From: Actinomycetota bacterium
GTDB taxonomy: Bacteria; Actinomycetota; Thermoleophilia; Gaiellales; Gaiellaceae
Assembly: GCA_013695295.1 (NCBI GenBank)
Contig: JACDAS010000342.1
Coordinates: 1-10,194, forward strand
DNA length: 10,194 bases
Reading direction: 5' to 3'
The notes below the pieces were generated by a model, which saw only the letters and a program-made list of their open reading frames with translations, ran no database searches and was not told the DNA's origin. How positions within the stretch are numbered: position 1 is the stretch's first letter; every line of letters starts with the position of its first letter. This document shows, piece by piece, positions 1 through 6,014 of the stretch. The position numbers and the translations under genes were made by a program.

Positions 1-2
1 CT

Positions 3-884
3 GCCGCGCAGGCGCCGCGGCTGCCCGCCGCTCCCGCGTGCCCCATCTTCCCCGCCGACAACCCGTGGAACCGCCGCGTCGATCGCCTCCCGGTCGCGGC
101 GAACTCGAGGGCGATCGTCGCCTCGATCGGGGCCGGCGCCGGCCTGCACGCGGACTTCGGCTCCGGCCTCCACGAGGGGCGTCCGATCGGGATCCCGATC
201 ACAGTCGTGAGCGGGAAGTCGACGCCGAAGTACCTCCCGGCGTTCGCGTACGCCGGCGAGAGCGACCGGGGGCCCTACCCGATTCCGCGAGACGTCCGGA
301 TCGAGGGCGGCCGCTCGGCAGAAGGCGACCGCCATGCACTGATCGTCGACCGGGAGAGCTGCACCCTCTACGAGCTCTACGCGCTCTCTCCGCGGGGCGC
401 GGGCTGGAGCGCGGGATCGGGCGCGATCTGGAGCCTCCGCTCGAACCGGGTCCGCCCGGCGGGCTGGACGTCTGCCGACGCGGCCGGCCTGCCGATCCTC
501 CCCGGCCTCGCCCGCTTCGACGAGGTCGCTCGCGGCCGCATCGACCACGCGCTGCGGTTCACGGTCGAGCGCACCCGGCGGGCGTACGTGTACCCGGCGC
601 GCCACTTCGCGAGCGATCTCACCGACCCGAGGCTGCCGCCGATGGGCCTGCGGCTCCGCCTGCGGGTCGCATACCCACTGGCGGGGTTCCCGCGGCAGGC
701 TCGCGTCCTCCTCGAGGCGCTCAAGCGCTACGGGATGATCGTTGCCGACAACGGCTCGAGCTGGTTCGTCAGCGGGGCGCCGGATCCGCACTGGTCGAAC
801 GACGACCTACGCACGATCGACCGCGTCAAGGGATCCGACTTCGAGGTCGTCGACACGCGCTCGCTCCGGCCGCGATCGCCGTAG
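3..884 (+). CDS. Conserved hypothetical protein, probably secreted (5' end outside window)
   Basis: The frame is open from the window edge to a TAG at 882-884, giving 293 visible residues, so the true start lies upstream. The visible N-terminus is rich in Ala and Pro and reads like the region after a signal peptide; it is followed by CPIFPADNPWN (residues 13-23). Further conserved-looking blocks are YADESD-like AYAGESDRGPYPIP, DRHALIVDRESCTLYELY, a GWTSADAAGLPILPGL stretch, and near the C-terminus ALKRYGMIVADNGSSWFVSG. From memory this block order occurs in uncharacterised secreted proteins of soil actinobacteria and other soil bacteria; I know of no assigned activity. There is no transmembrane segment in the visible part. 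An internal GTG at 207 is in frame, but strong family-like sequence continues upstream of it, so it is not the start. Coding is well supported; the function is unknown. Confidence 0.8.
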   Translation, partial: AAQAPRLPAAPACPIFPADNPWNRRVDRLPVAANSRAIVASIGAGAGLHADFGSGLHEGRPIGIPITVVSGKSTPKYLPAFAYAGESDRGPYPIPRDVRIEGGRSAEGDRHALIVDRESCTLYELYALSPRGAGWSAGSGAIWSLRSNRVRPAGWTSADAAGLPILPGLARFDEVARGRIDHALRFTVERTRRAYVYPARHFASDLTDPRLPPMGLRLRLRVAYPLAGFPRQARVLLEALKRYGMIVADNGSSWFVSGAPDPHWSNDDLRTIDRVKGSDFEVVDTRSLRPRSP

Positions 885-887
885 ACT
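882..887 (+). promoter_or_regulatory. Candidate -10 element (TAGACT) for leaderless HhH-GPD gene
   Basis: TAGACT fits the actinobacterial TANNNT -10 pattern and lies 8 nt before the ATG at 896. Transcription would then begin at or next to the start codon. No Shine-Dalgarno site is visible. Its first three bases are the stop codon of the upstream gene. No clear -35 element is seen. Confidence 0.45.
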
Positions 888-895
888 CGAGAGCC

Positions 896-1447
896 ATGGC
901 GCCTCCCGACCGGCTCCACTTCACCGGCGACGACGAGGCTGACCGCCTGCTCGTCGACGAGCCGTTCGCCCTCCTCGTCGGCTTCGCGCTCGACCAGCAG
1001 GTCTCCGTCCCCCGTGCCTTCTCGGCGCCGCTCGAGCTGAAGCGCCGGCTGGGAACGCTCGACCCGGCCGCCATCGCCGCGACGGACCCGGAGAAGCTCG
1101 ACCGCGTGTTCCGCGCGAAGCCCGCGCTCCACCGCTTCCCGGGCGCGATGGCCGAGCGCACGCACGCCCTCGCCTCGGTCGTTGCGGAGGAGTACGGCGG
1201 GGAGGCGTCGCGGCTGTGGAAGGGCGCGGCGGACGGAGACGACCTCCGGCGCCGACTCGAGGCGCTGCCGGGCTTCGGCCCGATGAAGGTGGTCGGCCTC
1301 GGCTCGGTGCTCGCGAAGCTGCTCGGGGTCGAGGCGGCGGAGCCGATCGTGCCGCACCACCCCACCCTCGGCGACGTCGACTCCCCGGAGGCCTACGAGC
1401 GCTATGCAGCCGCCAAGCGGGCATACAAGGCATCCCGGAGGGCGTAG
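896..1447 (+). CDS. HhH-GPD family protein (DNA-glycosylase-like, TIGR03252 type)
   Basis: This 183-residue protein looks like the short actinobacterial HhH-GPD family related to base-excision DNA glycosylases. Early residues FALLVGFALDQQVSV (24-38) match the helix that in this superfamily reads 'LLDQQV'. A helix-hairpin-helix lies at about 121-133 (LEALPGFGPMKV), the DNA-backbone-binding element. The canonical catalytic segment that normally follows (VDTHV-like, with its Asp) is not recognisable; instead there is a Pro/His-rich stretch and GDVDSPEAY (159-167). Glycosylase activity is therefore unproven. The C-terminus is Lys/Arg/Ala-rich. The ATG at 896 is chosen because the DRLHF-type start fits the family and a TAGACT lies 8 nt upstream. 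The same frame stays open upstream, but there it overlaps the real gene in another frame. The gene lies 11 nt after its upstream neighbour. Confidence 0.82.
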   Translation: MAPPDRLHFTGDDEADRLLVDEPFALLVGFALDQQVSVPRAFSAPLELKRRLGTLDPAAIAATDPEKLDRVFRAKPALHRFPGAMAERTHALASVVAEEYGGEASRLWKGAADGDDLRRRLEALPGFGPMKVVGLGSVLAKLLGVEAAEPIVPHHPTLGDVDSPEAYERYAAAKRAYKASRRA

Positions 1448-1493
1448 GCCGCGGGCTAAAGCGCCCGCCGTTCGGCAGTTCGAGCGTCAAACG

Positions 1494-1540
1494 ACCTCTG
1501 ACACTCCTCCGAGGTACCTCTGACACTCCTCCGAGGTGTG
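1494..1540 (-). repeat. Intergenic repeat, site 1 (two perfect 22-nt tandem units)
   Basis: Bases 1494-1515 and 1516-1537 are identical 22-nt units (core CTCTGACACTCCTCCGAG). The junction forms the palindrome GAGGTACCTC at 1511-1520. Read on the minus strand, 1506-1540 matches 5094-5128 at 33 of 35 positions. The site lies between the convergent ends of the HhH-GPD gene and the FAD oxidoreductase gene. A dispersed REP-like repeat or a transcription-end structure are both possible; I see no gene in 1448-1581. Confidence 0.8.
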
Positions 1541-1581
1541 GCGGAGGTAGAGCATCGCCGCCAGCAAGGCTCGAGCCGGGG

Positions 1582-3033
1582 TCACGCCCTTTTTCGAGCG
1601 TCCGCCAGGGCTACGCGCGCCGCCGCCTCGCCGCACATGCCGTGCACCCCCCCGCCCGGCGGAGTCGACGACGAGCAGATGTAGACGCCCCGGAGCGGCG
1701 TCCGGTAGGGGACGAGCCGCCGCGCCGGGCGGAAGAAGAGTTGCCCGAGATCCATCGCCCCGCCGTTCACGTCTCCTCCGACCAGATTGCGGTTTCGGGC
1801 CTCGAGACGGGCGGGGTCGAGCACGCTGCGGGCAAGGATCCGCCGGCGGAAGCCAGGCGCGAACCGCTCGACCTGGCTCTCGATTCGCTCCGTCACGTCG
1901 AGCTCGGAGCCAGGCGGGACGTGGCAGTAAGCCCACGCGGTGTGCTTGCCGGCAGGCGCTCGAGTCGGGTCGAACAGGCTCTGCTGCCCGAGCAGCACGA
2001 ACGGTCGCTCCGAGATAGCCCCGGTCCAGGCCGCGTGCTCCGAGCGCGAGATCTCCTCGAGTGTGGCGCCGAGGTGCACGGTGCCGGCCCGCGCGCAGGC
2101 CGCCGCCGCCCAGGGGATCGGCCCGTCGAGCGCCCAGTCGAGCTTGAACGCCCCTGGCCCGTGACGAAAGCCTTTGAGTCCCCGGGCGTAGCGCTCGGGG
2201 AACCGCCCGCGCGCGAGGCGAAGCAGCTCCCGCGGGGTGACGTCTGCCAGCACGGCGTCGGCCCGGGGAAGCTCGTCGATCGGGCTCGACAGGTGGATCG
2301 TCGCGCCGAGAGCGCGCAACCGATCCGCGAGCGAGTCGGCGATCGCCTGAGCGCCTCCGCGCGGACTCGGCCACCCGACCGCGTGCCCGAGGACGGCAAG
2401 CGTGAGCCCGAAGCCCGCGCTCGGCCGCCGCTCGAGCGGCAGGATCGAGTGCGCGGCGAGGCCGGCGAACAGACTGCGCGCGCGCTCGGTCTCGAAGAGG
2501 GATTCGGCGGCGGGGCGGGCCGCACCGAAGGCCGTTCGGAGCCCTCTGGCAAGCGCCCGCGGGCCGAGGCCGAGCAGCGCTGTAGTGAGCGCGTGTGCCT
2601 GCGGTGGGAAGCCGCCGACGAGCAGCGGCTCGACCGCGTCGTAGGCCTCGACGTAGGGCCGGAGAAGCCGGCGATATGCACACGCGTCGGCACCGAGACC
2701 AGCCGCCGTCTCGTCGACGTCCCGCTCCAGCACCACCGCCGTTCCATCCTCGAACGGGTGGGCCGCCGGCGCCGGAGGGTCGACCCACTCGAGCTCGAGG
2801 TCGAGCCGGCGGAAGAACGGCGAGCTCCGCCCGAGCGGATGGACGGCGGAGCACACGTCGTGCCGAAAACCGGGCAGCGTCAGCTCCTCCGTCCGGGTGG
2901 CGCCGCCGAGCGTCGCCTCGGCCTCGTGCACCTCGACCTCCCACCCCGCCTGCGCGAGAACGACCGCGCCGGCGAGTCCGTTCGGCCCGGAACCGATCAC
3001 GACCGCGCGCGGCACCGGGGCAGTTTGGCTCAC
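1582..3033 (-). CDS. NAD(P)/FAD-dependent oxidoreductase, PYROXD2/phytoene-desaturase-like (COG1233 type)
   Basis: This is a 483-residue flavoprotein. The N-terminus carries a Rossmann dinucleotide-binding motif, VVIGSGPNGLAG (11-22), ending with an acidic residue at E37 in EVHEAEATLGG, which normally holds the FAD ribose. It is followed by GATRTEELTLPGFRHDVCSAVHPL, typical of PYROXD2-like and carotenoid-desaturase-like enzymes. The C-terminus has the second FAD-binding block GVYICSSSTPPGGGVHGMCG (449-468). The length fits the family (about 480-540). Substrate cannot be read from sequence; there is no crtB/crtE gene nearby to suggest carotenoid synthesis, so I do not call it CrtI. The start is a GTG (3033-3031) just before MSQTAP. 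It is divergent from the glutaredoxin-like gene with 25 bp between start codons. The 3' end faces the repeat at 1494-1540. Confidence 0.88.
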   Translation of the reverse strand: MSQTAPVPRAVVIGSGPNGLAGAVVLAQAGWEVEVHEAEATLGGATRTEELTLPGFRHDVCSAVHPLGRSSPFFRRLDLELEWVDPPAPAAHPFEDGTAVVLERDVDETAAGLGADACAYRRLLRPYVEAYDAVEPLLVGGFPPQAHALTTALLGLGPRALARGLRTAFGAARPAAESLFETERARSLFAGLAAHSILPLERRPSAGFGLTLAVLGHAVGWPSPRGGAQAIADSLADRLRALGATIHLSSPIDELPRADAVLADVTPRELLRLARGRFPERYARGLKGFRHGPGAFKLDWALDGPIPWAAAACARAGTVHLGATLEEISRSEHAAWTGAISERPFVLLGQQSLFDPTRAPAGKHTAWAYCHVPPGSELDVTERIESQVERFAPGFRRRILARSVLDPARLEARNRNLVGGDVNGGAMDLGQLFFRPARRLVPYRTPLRGVYICSSSTPPGGGVHGMCGEAAARVALADARKRA

Positions 3034-3058
3034 CCGGCGATGGGTACGACGAACACCT
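3034..3058. promoter_or_regulatory. 25-bp divergent start region with overlapping -10-like hexamers
   Basis: The two GTG starts (3033 on minus, 3059 on plus) are separated by only 25 bp. On plus, TACGAC (3045-3050) sits 8 nt before its GTG. On minus, TACCCA (3046-3041) sits 7 nt before its GTG. Each has the TA of TANNNT but lacks the final T, and they share the bases TA at 3045-3046. This spacing suggests leaderless transcripts from overlapping promoters, so polymerases would compete. The hexamers are imperfect. Confidence 0.35.
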
Positions 3059-3358
3059 GTGCAGCTCTACCAGGCCGAGTGGTGCCCGCACTCCCACCGG
3101 GTGCGCCAGCGCCTGACCGAGCTCGGACTCGACTTCACGGCGCGACAGGTGCCGGCCGACCCGGGCGAGCGCGCGGACCTCGAGCGGGTCGCCGGTACGA
3201 ACGAGATCCCCGTCCTCCTGCCGGACAGCGGCGAGCCCGTCGCCGGCGAGGAGGAGATCCTCGCCTACCTCGAACGATTCGAGGAGCGTCCCGACGCCGG
3301 GCGACACCGGGCGAAGGCCCGCGAGGAGGTTCCCACCTTCGAGGAGCTCATCCGCTGA
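3059..3358 (+). CDS. Glutaredoxin-like / GST N-terminal-domain protein (CPHS motif)
   Basis: A 99-residue thioredoxin-fold protein. It opens with strand VQLYQAEWCPHSHRVRQRL, placing a monothiol-type C-P-H-S active site at residues 9-12 at the start of helix 1. The cis-proline loop is TNEIPVLL (P51) and the segment GEEEILAYLE (63-72) matches the glutathione-contact/helix region of glutaredoxins and GST N-domains. No GST C-terminal helical domain follows; the last 25 residues are charged. A role as a thiol-disulfide or glutathione/mycothiol-linked reductant is likely from the family, not shown. I choose GTG at 3059 because the fold begins there. The same frame is open upstream, but that part overlaps the start of the divergent FAD gene and has no domain-like sequence. 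No Shine-Dalgarno site is visible. Confidence 0.8.
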   Translation: MQLYQAEWCPHSHRVRQRLTELGLDFTARQVPADPGERADLERVAGTNEIPVLLPDSGEPVAGEEEILAYLERFEERPDAGRHRAKAREEVPTFEELIR

Positions 3359-3375
3359 AGGGCTGAATGAGCCCT
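3359..3375 (+). terminator. Small hairpin directly after the glutaredoxin-like stop codon
   Basis: AGGGCT (3359-3364) pairs perfectly with AGCCCT (3370-3375) around the 5-nt loop GAATG, starting one base after the TGA. No U-tract follows, so it would be an unconventional terminator or an RNA 3'-end structure. It lies in a 96-bp gap between convergent genes, the rest of which (3376-3454) shows nothing recognisable. Confidence 0.35.
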
Positions 3376-3454
3376 GAGGGACCGTCGAGTGCGTTTACGA
3401 GCTGCCCGAGGGGGACGAGCCTCTCCTCTGGAGCGCGGTCAGGACACGCCGCCG

Positions 3455-4636
3455 CTACCCGACGCCGGCCAGGAGGAAGGCGCGGTTCTCCTTGAGCATC
3501 TCGCGGGCGATCACGAGCCGCTGGATCTCGTTCGTGCCCTCGTAGATCTGCGTGATCTTCGCGTCGCGCATCATCCGCTCGACCGGGTACTCGCGGATGT
3601 AGCCGTAGCCGCCGAGGATCTGGACGGCCTCGGTCGAGACCTCCATCGCGACGTCGGTGCAGTAGAGCTTCGCCATCGCCGAGGCCTTCGTCAGCTCCGG
3701 GCCGTCGACGCCCGCGTCGACCATCTGGCCGAACGAGTAGAGCAGCCCGCGAGCGGCCTCGCACTTCGTCTCCATGTCCGCGAGCTTCGCGGCGATCAGC
3801 TGGTGCTGGGCGATCGGCTTGCCCATCGTCTCGCGGCTCTTCGCGTACTCGAGCGCGTAGTCGGTGGCGCCCTGGCCGATGCCGAGGCCCTGCGCGGCCA
3901 CGCCGGGGCGGGAGCGGTCGAGGATCCGCATCGCGATCTTGAACCCCTCGCCCTCGGCGCCCAGGCGATTCCCCTCGGGGACACGGCAGTCCTCGAAGAC
4001 GAGCTCGCCGGTCGTCGATCCCGAGATGCCCATCTTCGGCTCCAGGCGGGCCACCTCGAAGCCGGGGGTGTCCGCCTCGACGACGAAGGCCGAGATGCCC
4101 GGGTGGCCCGCGTCGGGGTCGGTCTTGGCGAAGACGGTGTAGAGGCCGGCGACGCCGGCGTTCGTGATGAAGCGCTTGCCGCCGTTCAGGACGTACTCGC
4201 CGTTGTCTCGCCGCGCCGTCGTCCGCATGGCGGCGGAGTCGGAGCCGGAGCCCGCCTCGGACAGCGCGTAGGCACACAGCCACTCGCCCGAGGCCAGCTT
4301 CGGCAGGTATCGGGCTTGCTGCTCCTCGGTGCCGGCGAGCTTCAGCCCCAGCGAGCCGAGCTCCTGGACCGCGAGGATCAGGCCGCTCGTCGCGCAGACC
4401 TTCGAGACCTCCTCGATCGCGATCAGCGCGAGCAGGGTTCCCGTGCCCGTGCCGCCGTGCTCCTCGTCGAAGAGCAGGCCGAAGATGCCGTGCTCGCGGA
4501 AGAGCTCGACGACGTCCCAGGGGAACTCGTGCGACTCGTCGATCTCGGCCGCGCGCGGCGCGATCCGCTCCCGGGCGAGCGTCCGAACGAGCTCTCGGAT
4601 CTCCCGCTGCTCCTCGCTCAGGACGTCGTAGGCCAC
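3455..4636 (-). CDS. Acyl-CoA dehydrogenase (short/medium-chain type)
   Basis: This 393-residue FAD enzyme catalyses alpha,beta-dehydrogenation of an acyl-CoA, passing electrons to ETF. The N-terminal helical domain (MAYDVLSEEQREIRELVRTL) is followed by the first family signature, ALSEAGSGSD (124-133), then the beta domain with GKRFITNAG and the C-terminal helical domain. The second signature runs from QILGGYGYIREYP (339-351) to the arginine/lysine cluster. The catalytic base position of short-chain and butyryl-type enzymes is occupied by Glu366 in QIYEGTNEIQ. This supports an active enzyme of the short/medium-chain class rather than isovaleryl-type; chain length is not certain. The start is a GTG; an in-frame TAG 9 nt upstream (the VOC gene's stop) excludes longer starts. 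It follows the VOC gene by 9 nt but also has its own -10-like element. Confidence 0.94.
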   Translation of the reverse strand: MAYDVLSEEQREIRELVRTLARERIAPRAAEIDESHEFPWDVVELFREHGIFGLLFDEEHGGTGTGTLLALIAIEEVSKVCATSGLILAVQELGSLGLKLAGTEEQQARYLPKLASGEWLCAYALSEAGSGSDSAAMRTTARRDNGEYVLNGGKRFITNAGVAGLYTVFAKTDPDAGHPGISAFVVEADTPGFEVARLEPKMGISGSTTGELVFEDCRVPEGNRLGAEGEGFKIAMRILDRSRPGVAAQGLGIGQGATDYALEYAKSRETMGKPIAQHQLIAAKLADMETKCEAARGLLYSFGQMVDAGVDGPELTKASAMAKLYCTDVAMEVSTEAVQILGGYGYIREYPVERMMRDAKITQIYEGTNEIQRLVIAREMLKENRAFLLAGVG

Positions 4637-4642
4637 GGCCGA

Positions 4643-4648
4643 AGTCTA
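4643..4648 (-). promoter_or_regulatory. Candidate -10 element (TAGACT) for leaderless acyl-CoA dehydrogenase, fused to VOC stop
   Basis: On the minus strand TAGACT (4648-4643) stands 6 nt before the GTG at 4636. Its TAG is also the stop codon of the VOC gene. The identical hexamer, also formed from a stop codon, precedes the gene at 896. No ribosome binding site is visible, so a leaderless transcript in addition to read-through from the VOC gene is plausible. Confidence 0.45.
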
Positions 4649-5023
4649 GTCCGGGCGCGCGTGGTGAACCGCCTCGACGTTGTTGCCGTCCGGGTCGAGG
4701 ACGTAGGCGGCGTAGTAGCCCGCGTGGTAGCGCGGGCGCAGCCCGGGAGCGCCGTTGTCACGGCCGCCCGCCTCGAGCGCCGCCGCGTGGAAGCGCTCCA
4801 CGGTGGCGCGGTCGGGCGCGGCGAACGCCACGTGCACCGGGGCGGCCGGCTCCCCCGGCGTGAGACCGAGATCCTCGCTGCCCTCGGGCCCGAACGCGGT
4901 CGAGTCGCCGTAGTCGACCTCGCGACTCCCCCACGGCTCGAGCGCAGCGCGATAGAAGCGCCGGCTCGCCTCGTAGTCGCGTACGAGGAGCGTCAGGTGG
5001 TCGATGAAGACGGGACGGCTCAT
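4646..5023 (-). CDS. VOC family (glyoxalase/bleomycin-resistance fold) protein
   Basis: This 125-residue protein has a single-domain vicinal oxygen chelate fold. The first beta-alpha-beta unit is FIDHLTLLVRDYEASRRFYRAAL, with H9 as the first probable metal ligand. The second half has VHVAFAAPDRATVERFHAAALEAGG with H64, then GYYAAYVLDPDGNNVEAVHH with E117, the usual third/fourth ligand pair. The DPDGNNVE end is typical of VOC dioxygenase/isomerase-like proteins. Substrate is unknown; methylmalonyl-CoA epimerase is possible by context with the acyl-CoA dehydrogenase, but it lacks obvious epimerase-specific sequence and I would not call it so. The ATG at 5023 is chosen over an ATG at 5098 because the fold starts at MSRPVFIDH and the longer version would run into the DNA repeat. 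A TAGCAT lies 8 nt upstream. Confidence 0.88.
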   Translation of the reverse strand: MSRPVFIDHLTLLVRDYEASRRFYRAALEPWGSREVDYGDSTAFGPEGSEDLGLTPGEPAAPVHVAFAAPDRATVERFHAAALEAGGRDNGAPGLRPRYHAGYYAAYVLDPDGNNVEAVHHARPD

Positions 5024-5031
5024 GGGGCCCG

Positions 5032-5037
5032 ATGCTA
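5032..5037 (-). promoter_or_regulatory. Candidate -10 element (TAGCAT) for leaderless VOC gene
   Basis: On the minus strand TAGCAT (5037-5032) fits TANNNT and ends 8 nt before the ATG at 5023. There is no purine-rich ribosome binding site in this gap. It would drive the VOC-acyl-CoA dehydrogenase unit. Confidence 0.4.
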
Positions 5038-5083
5038 CTTCGGGCAGGCCGCAGCCGAGGCGGGCGTGGCCCGGAAGTGGCCC

Positions 5084-5139
5084 GAGTGTCAGACACACCT
5101 CGGAGACGTGTCAGAGGTACCTCGGAGGTACCTCTGAGG
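5084..5139 (+). repeat. Intergenic repeat, site 2 (degenerate copies and a 13-bp-arm palindrome)
   Basis: A degenerate array of the same unit as site 1. Bases 5094-5128 match the minus strand of 1506-1540 at 33 of 35 positions (differences at 5106-5107). A truncated unit GAGTGTCAGA precedes it at 5084-5093. Its right part forms a perfect inverted repeat: TCAGAGGTACCTC (5111-5123) and GAGGTACCTCTGA (5125-5137) around a single G at 5124, holding two GAGGTACCTC copies. It lies between the DUF2182 stop and the VOC start. The remaining 52 bp (5140-5191) hold no gene. Confidence 0.8.
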
Positions 5140-5191
5140 GGATCTGGCGCGCCTGGCTAGAAAAGCCACCGCACCTGGGTCGCTGGCCGGA

Positions 5192-5977
5192 CTAGCCGTC
5201 CTCCATCTGCATCGCGGGCACGTCGGATCCCGGTACCGTCAGCCCGGGCACCGATCCCGGTGCCGCGGCCACCCAGATCCCGGCGGCGACCAGCGCCACC
5301 GCCGACAACCTGGCGATGGTCTCGCCCGCCGGCAGCACCTTCTGGGCGAAGATGATCGCGGCGACCACGGCCATCCAGGTCAGGCTCATCACGCCGAGAG
5401 CGAACAGCGCGATCATCAGGCCCCAGCAGCAGCCGACGCAGTACGCGCCGTGCTCCGCGCCCATGCGGAAGGCACCCACGGCCCCGTCCCGCCAGCCGCC
5501 GAGGATGAAGTGCATCGGCCCCCGGCAGTGTCTGAGGCAGATGGTCTTCAGTGGCGTCAGCTCGTAGAGGCCCGCTGCCGCAATCGCGCCTCCGGCCACG
5601 TACGGGCCTGCGCGCCCCCACGACAGGAGGTCGCCGGCGAGGCCGTCGAGCAGCCGGAAGGCCCCGTACGCGGCGAGCCCGTAGACCGTCCAGACGGCAA
5701 GGTACCCGCCGAGGAAGACCCAGGTCGACGCGGATCCCCGAGCGCGCCGTGCCTTTTCCCGGCGAACCCGCTCGAACAACAGCACCATCGGCGCTGCCGA
5801 CGGGAGCATCATCGCCGCCATCATCGTCACCCAGATCCCGAGGTACCAGCCGAGAGCGCCGAGGTCGGTACCCGGACCGGCGTCCATCCCCCGCATCCGC
5901 TCGTAGGTGACCGCCCAGGCCGCGAGCGCCGCAGTTAGCAGGACCGCTGCGGCGCCCAGTCGGTGGCGCGCAGTCAC
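5192..5977 (-). CDS. DUF2182 predicted metal-binding integral membrane protein
   Basis: This 261-residue polytopic membrane protein has hydrophobic segments at about 7-24, 42-68, 84-106, 125-140, 184-211 and 222-239. Diagnostic family motifs are MMAAMMLPSAAPM (52-64), TPLKTICLRHC (141-151) and EHGAYCVGCCWGLM (175-188). The Cys and His residues C147, H150, C151, H156, H176, C180, C183 and C184 are good metal or thiol candidates; the Met-rich block is also suggestive. No biochemical function is established to my knowledge. I choose the GTG at 5977 rather than an upstream ATG because GGGGAG lies 8 nt before it; the longer form would add a polar arginine/serine stretch overlapping the DUF1326 gene. 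It follows the DUF1326 gene, with which this family often co-occurs, by 37 nt in the same direction, so the two probably form an operon. Confidence 0.88.
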   Translation of the reverse strand: MTARHRLGAAAVLLTAALAAWAVTYERMRGMDAGPGTDLGALGWYLGIWVTMMAAMMLPSAAPMVLLFERVRREKARRARGSASTWVFLGGYLAVWTVYGLAAYGAFRLLDGLAGDLLSWGRAGPYVAGGAIAAAGLYELTPLKTICLRHCRGPMHFILGGWRDGAVGAFRMGAEHGAYCVGCCWGLMIALFALGVMSLTWMAVVAAIIFAQKVLPAGETIARLSAVALVAAGIWVAAAPGSVPGLTVPGSDVPAMQMEDG

Positions 5978-5985
5978 GGCCGACG

Positions 5986-5991
5986 CTCCCC
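5986..5991 (-). promoter_or_regulatory. Ribosome binding site deciding the DUF2182 start
   Basis: On the minus strand GGGGAG lies 8 nt before the GTG at 5977. It is the reason for preferring this start over the longer open frame that begins at 6139. Confidence 0.6.
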
Positions 5992-6014
5992 GTCTCGGCC
6001 GAGCTGACGTGAGC

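Noticed and set aside
1216..3366. Very long open frames on both strands across 1216-3366 (up to 716 codons), antisense or out of frame with the FAD gene
   Set aside because: High-GC coding bias opens shadow frames. The sequences are Arg/Pro/Gly/Ala-rich with no domain-like blocks, and they overlap genes with clear family motifs.
5024..5098. Longer start for the VOC gene at 5098
   Set aside because: It would extend into the repeat array; the VOC fold starts at MSRPVFIDH.
3389..5137. 582-codon plus-strand frame opposite the acyl-CoA dehydrogenase and VOC genes
   Set aside because: It is antisense to two well-supported genes, of low-complexity Arg/Ala/Leu composition, and runs through the DNA repeat.
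1494..5139. Repeats as terminal inverted repeats of a transposon
   Set aside because: The copies are internally tandem and unequal, no transposase or target-site duplication is visible, and the enclosed genes are ordinary metabolism. A dispersed intergenic repeat fits better.
5154..5168. Hairpin TGGCT-AGAAA-AGCCA near the DUF2182 stop
   Set aside because: Only five base pairs and no U-tract in the transcript direction; too weak to call a terminator.
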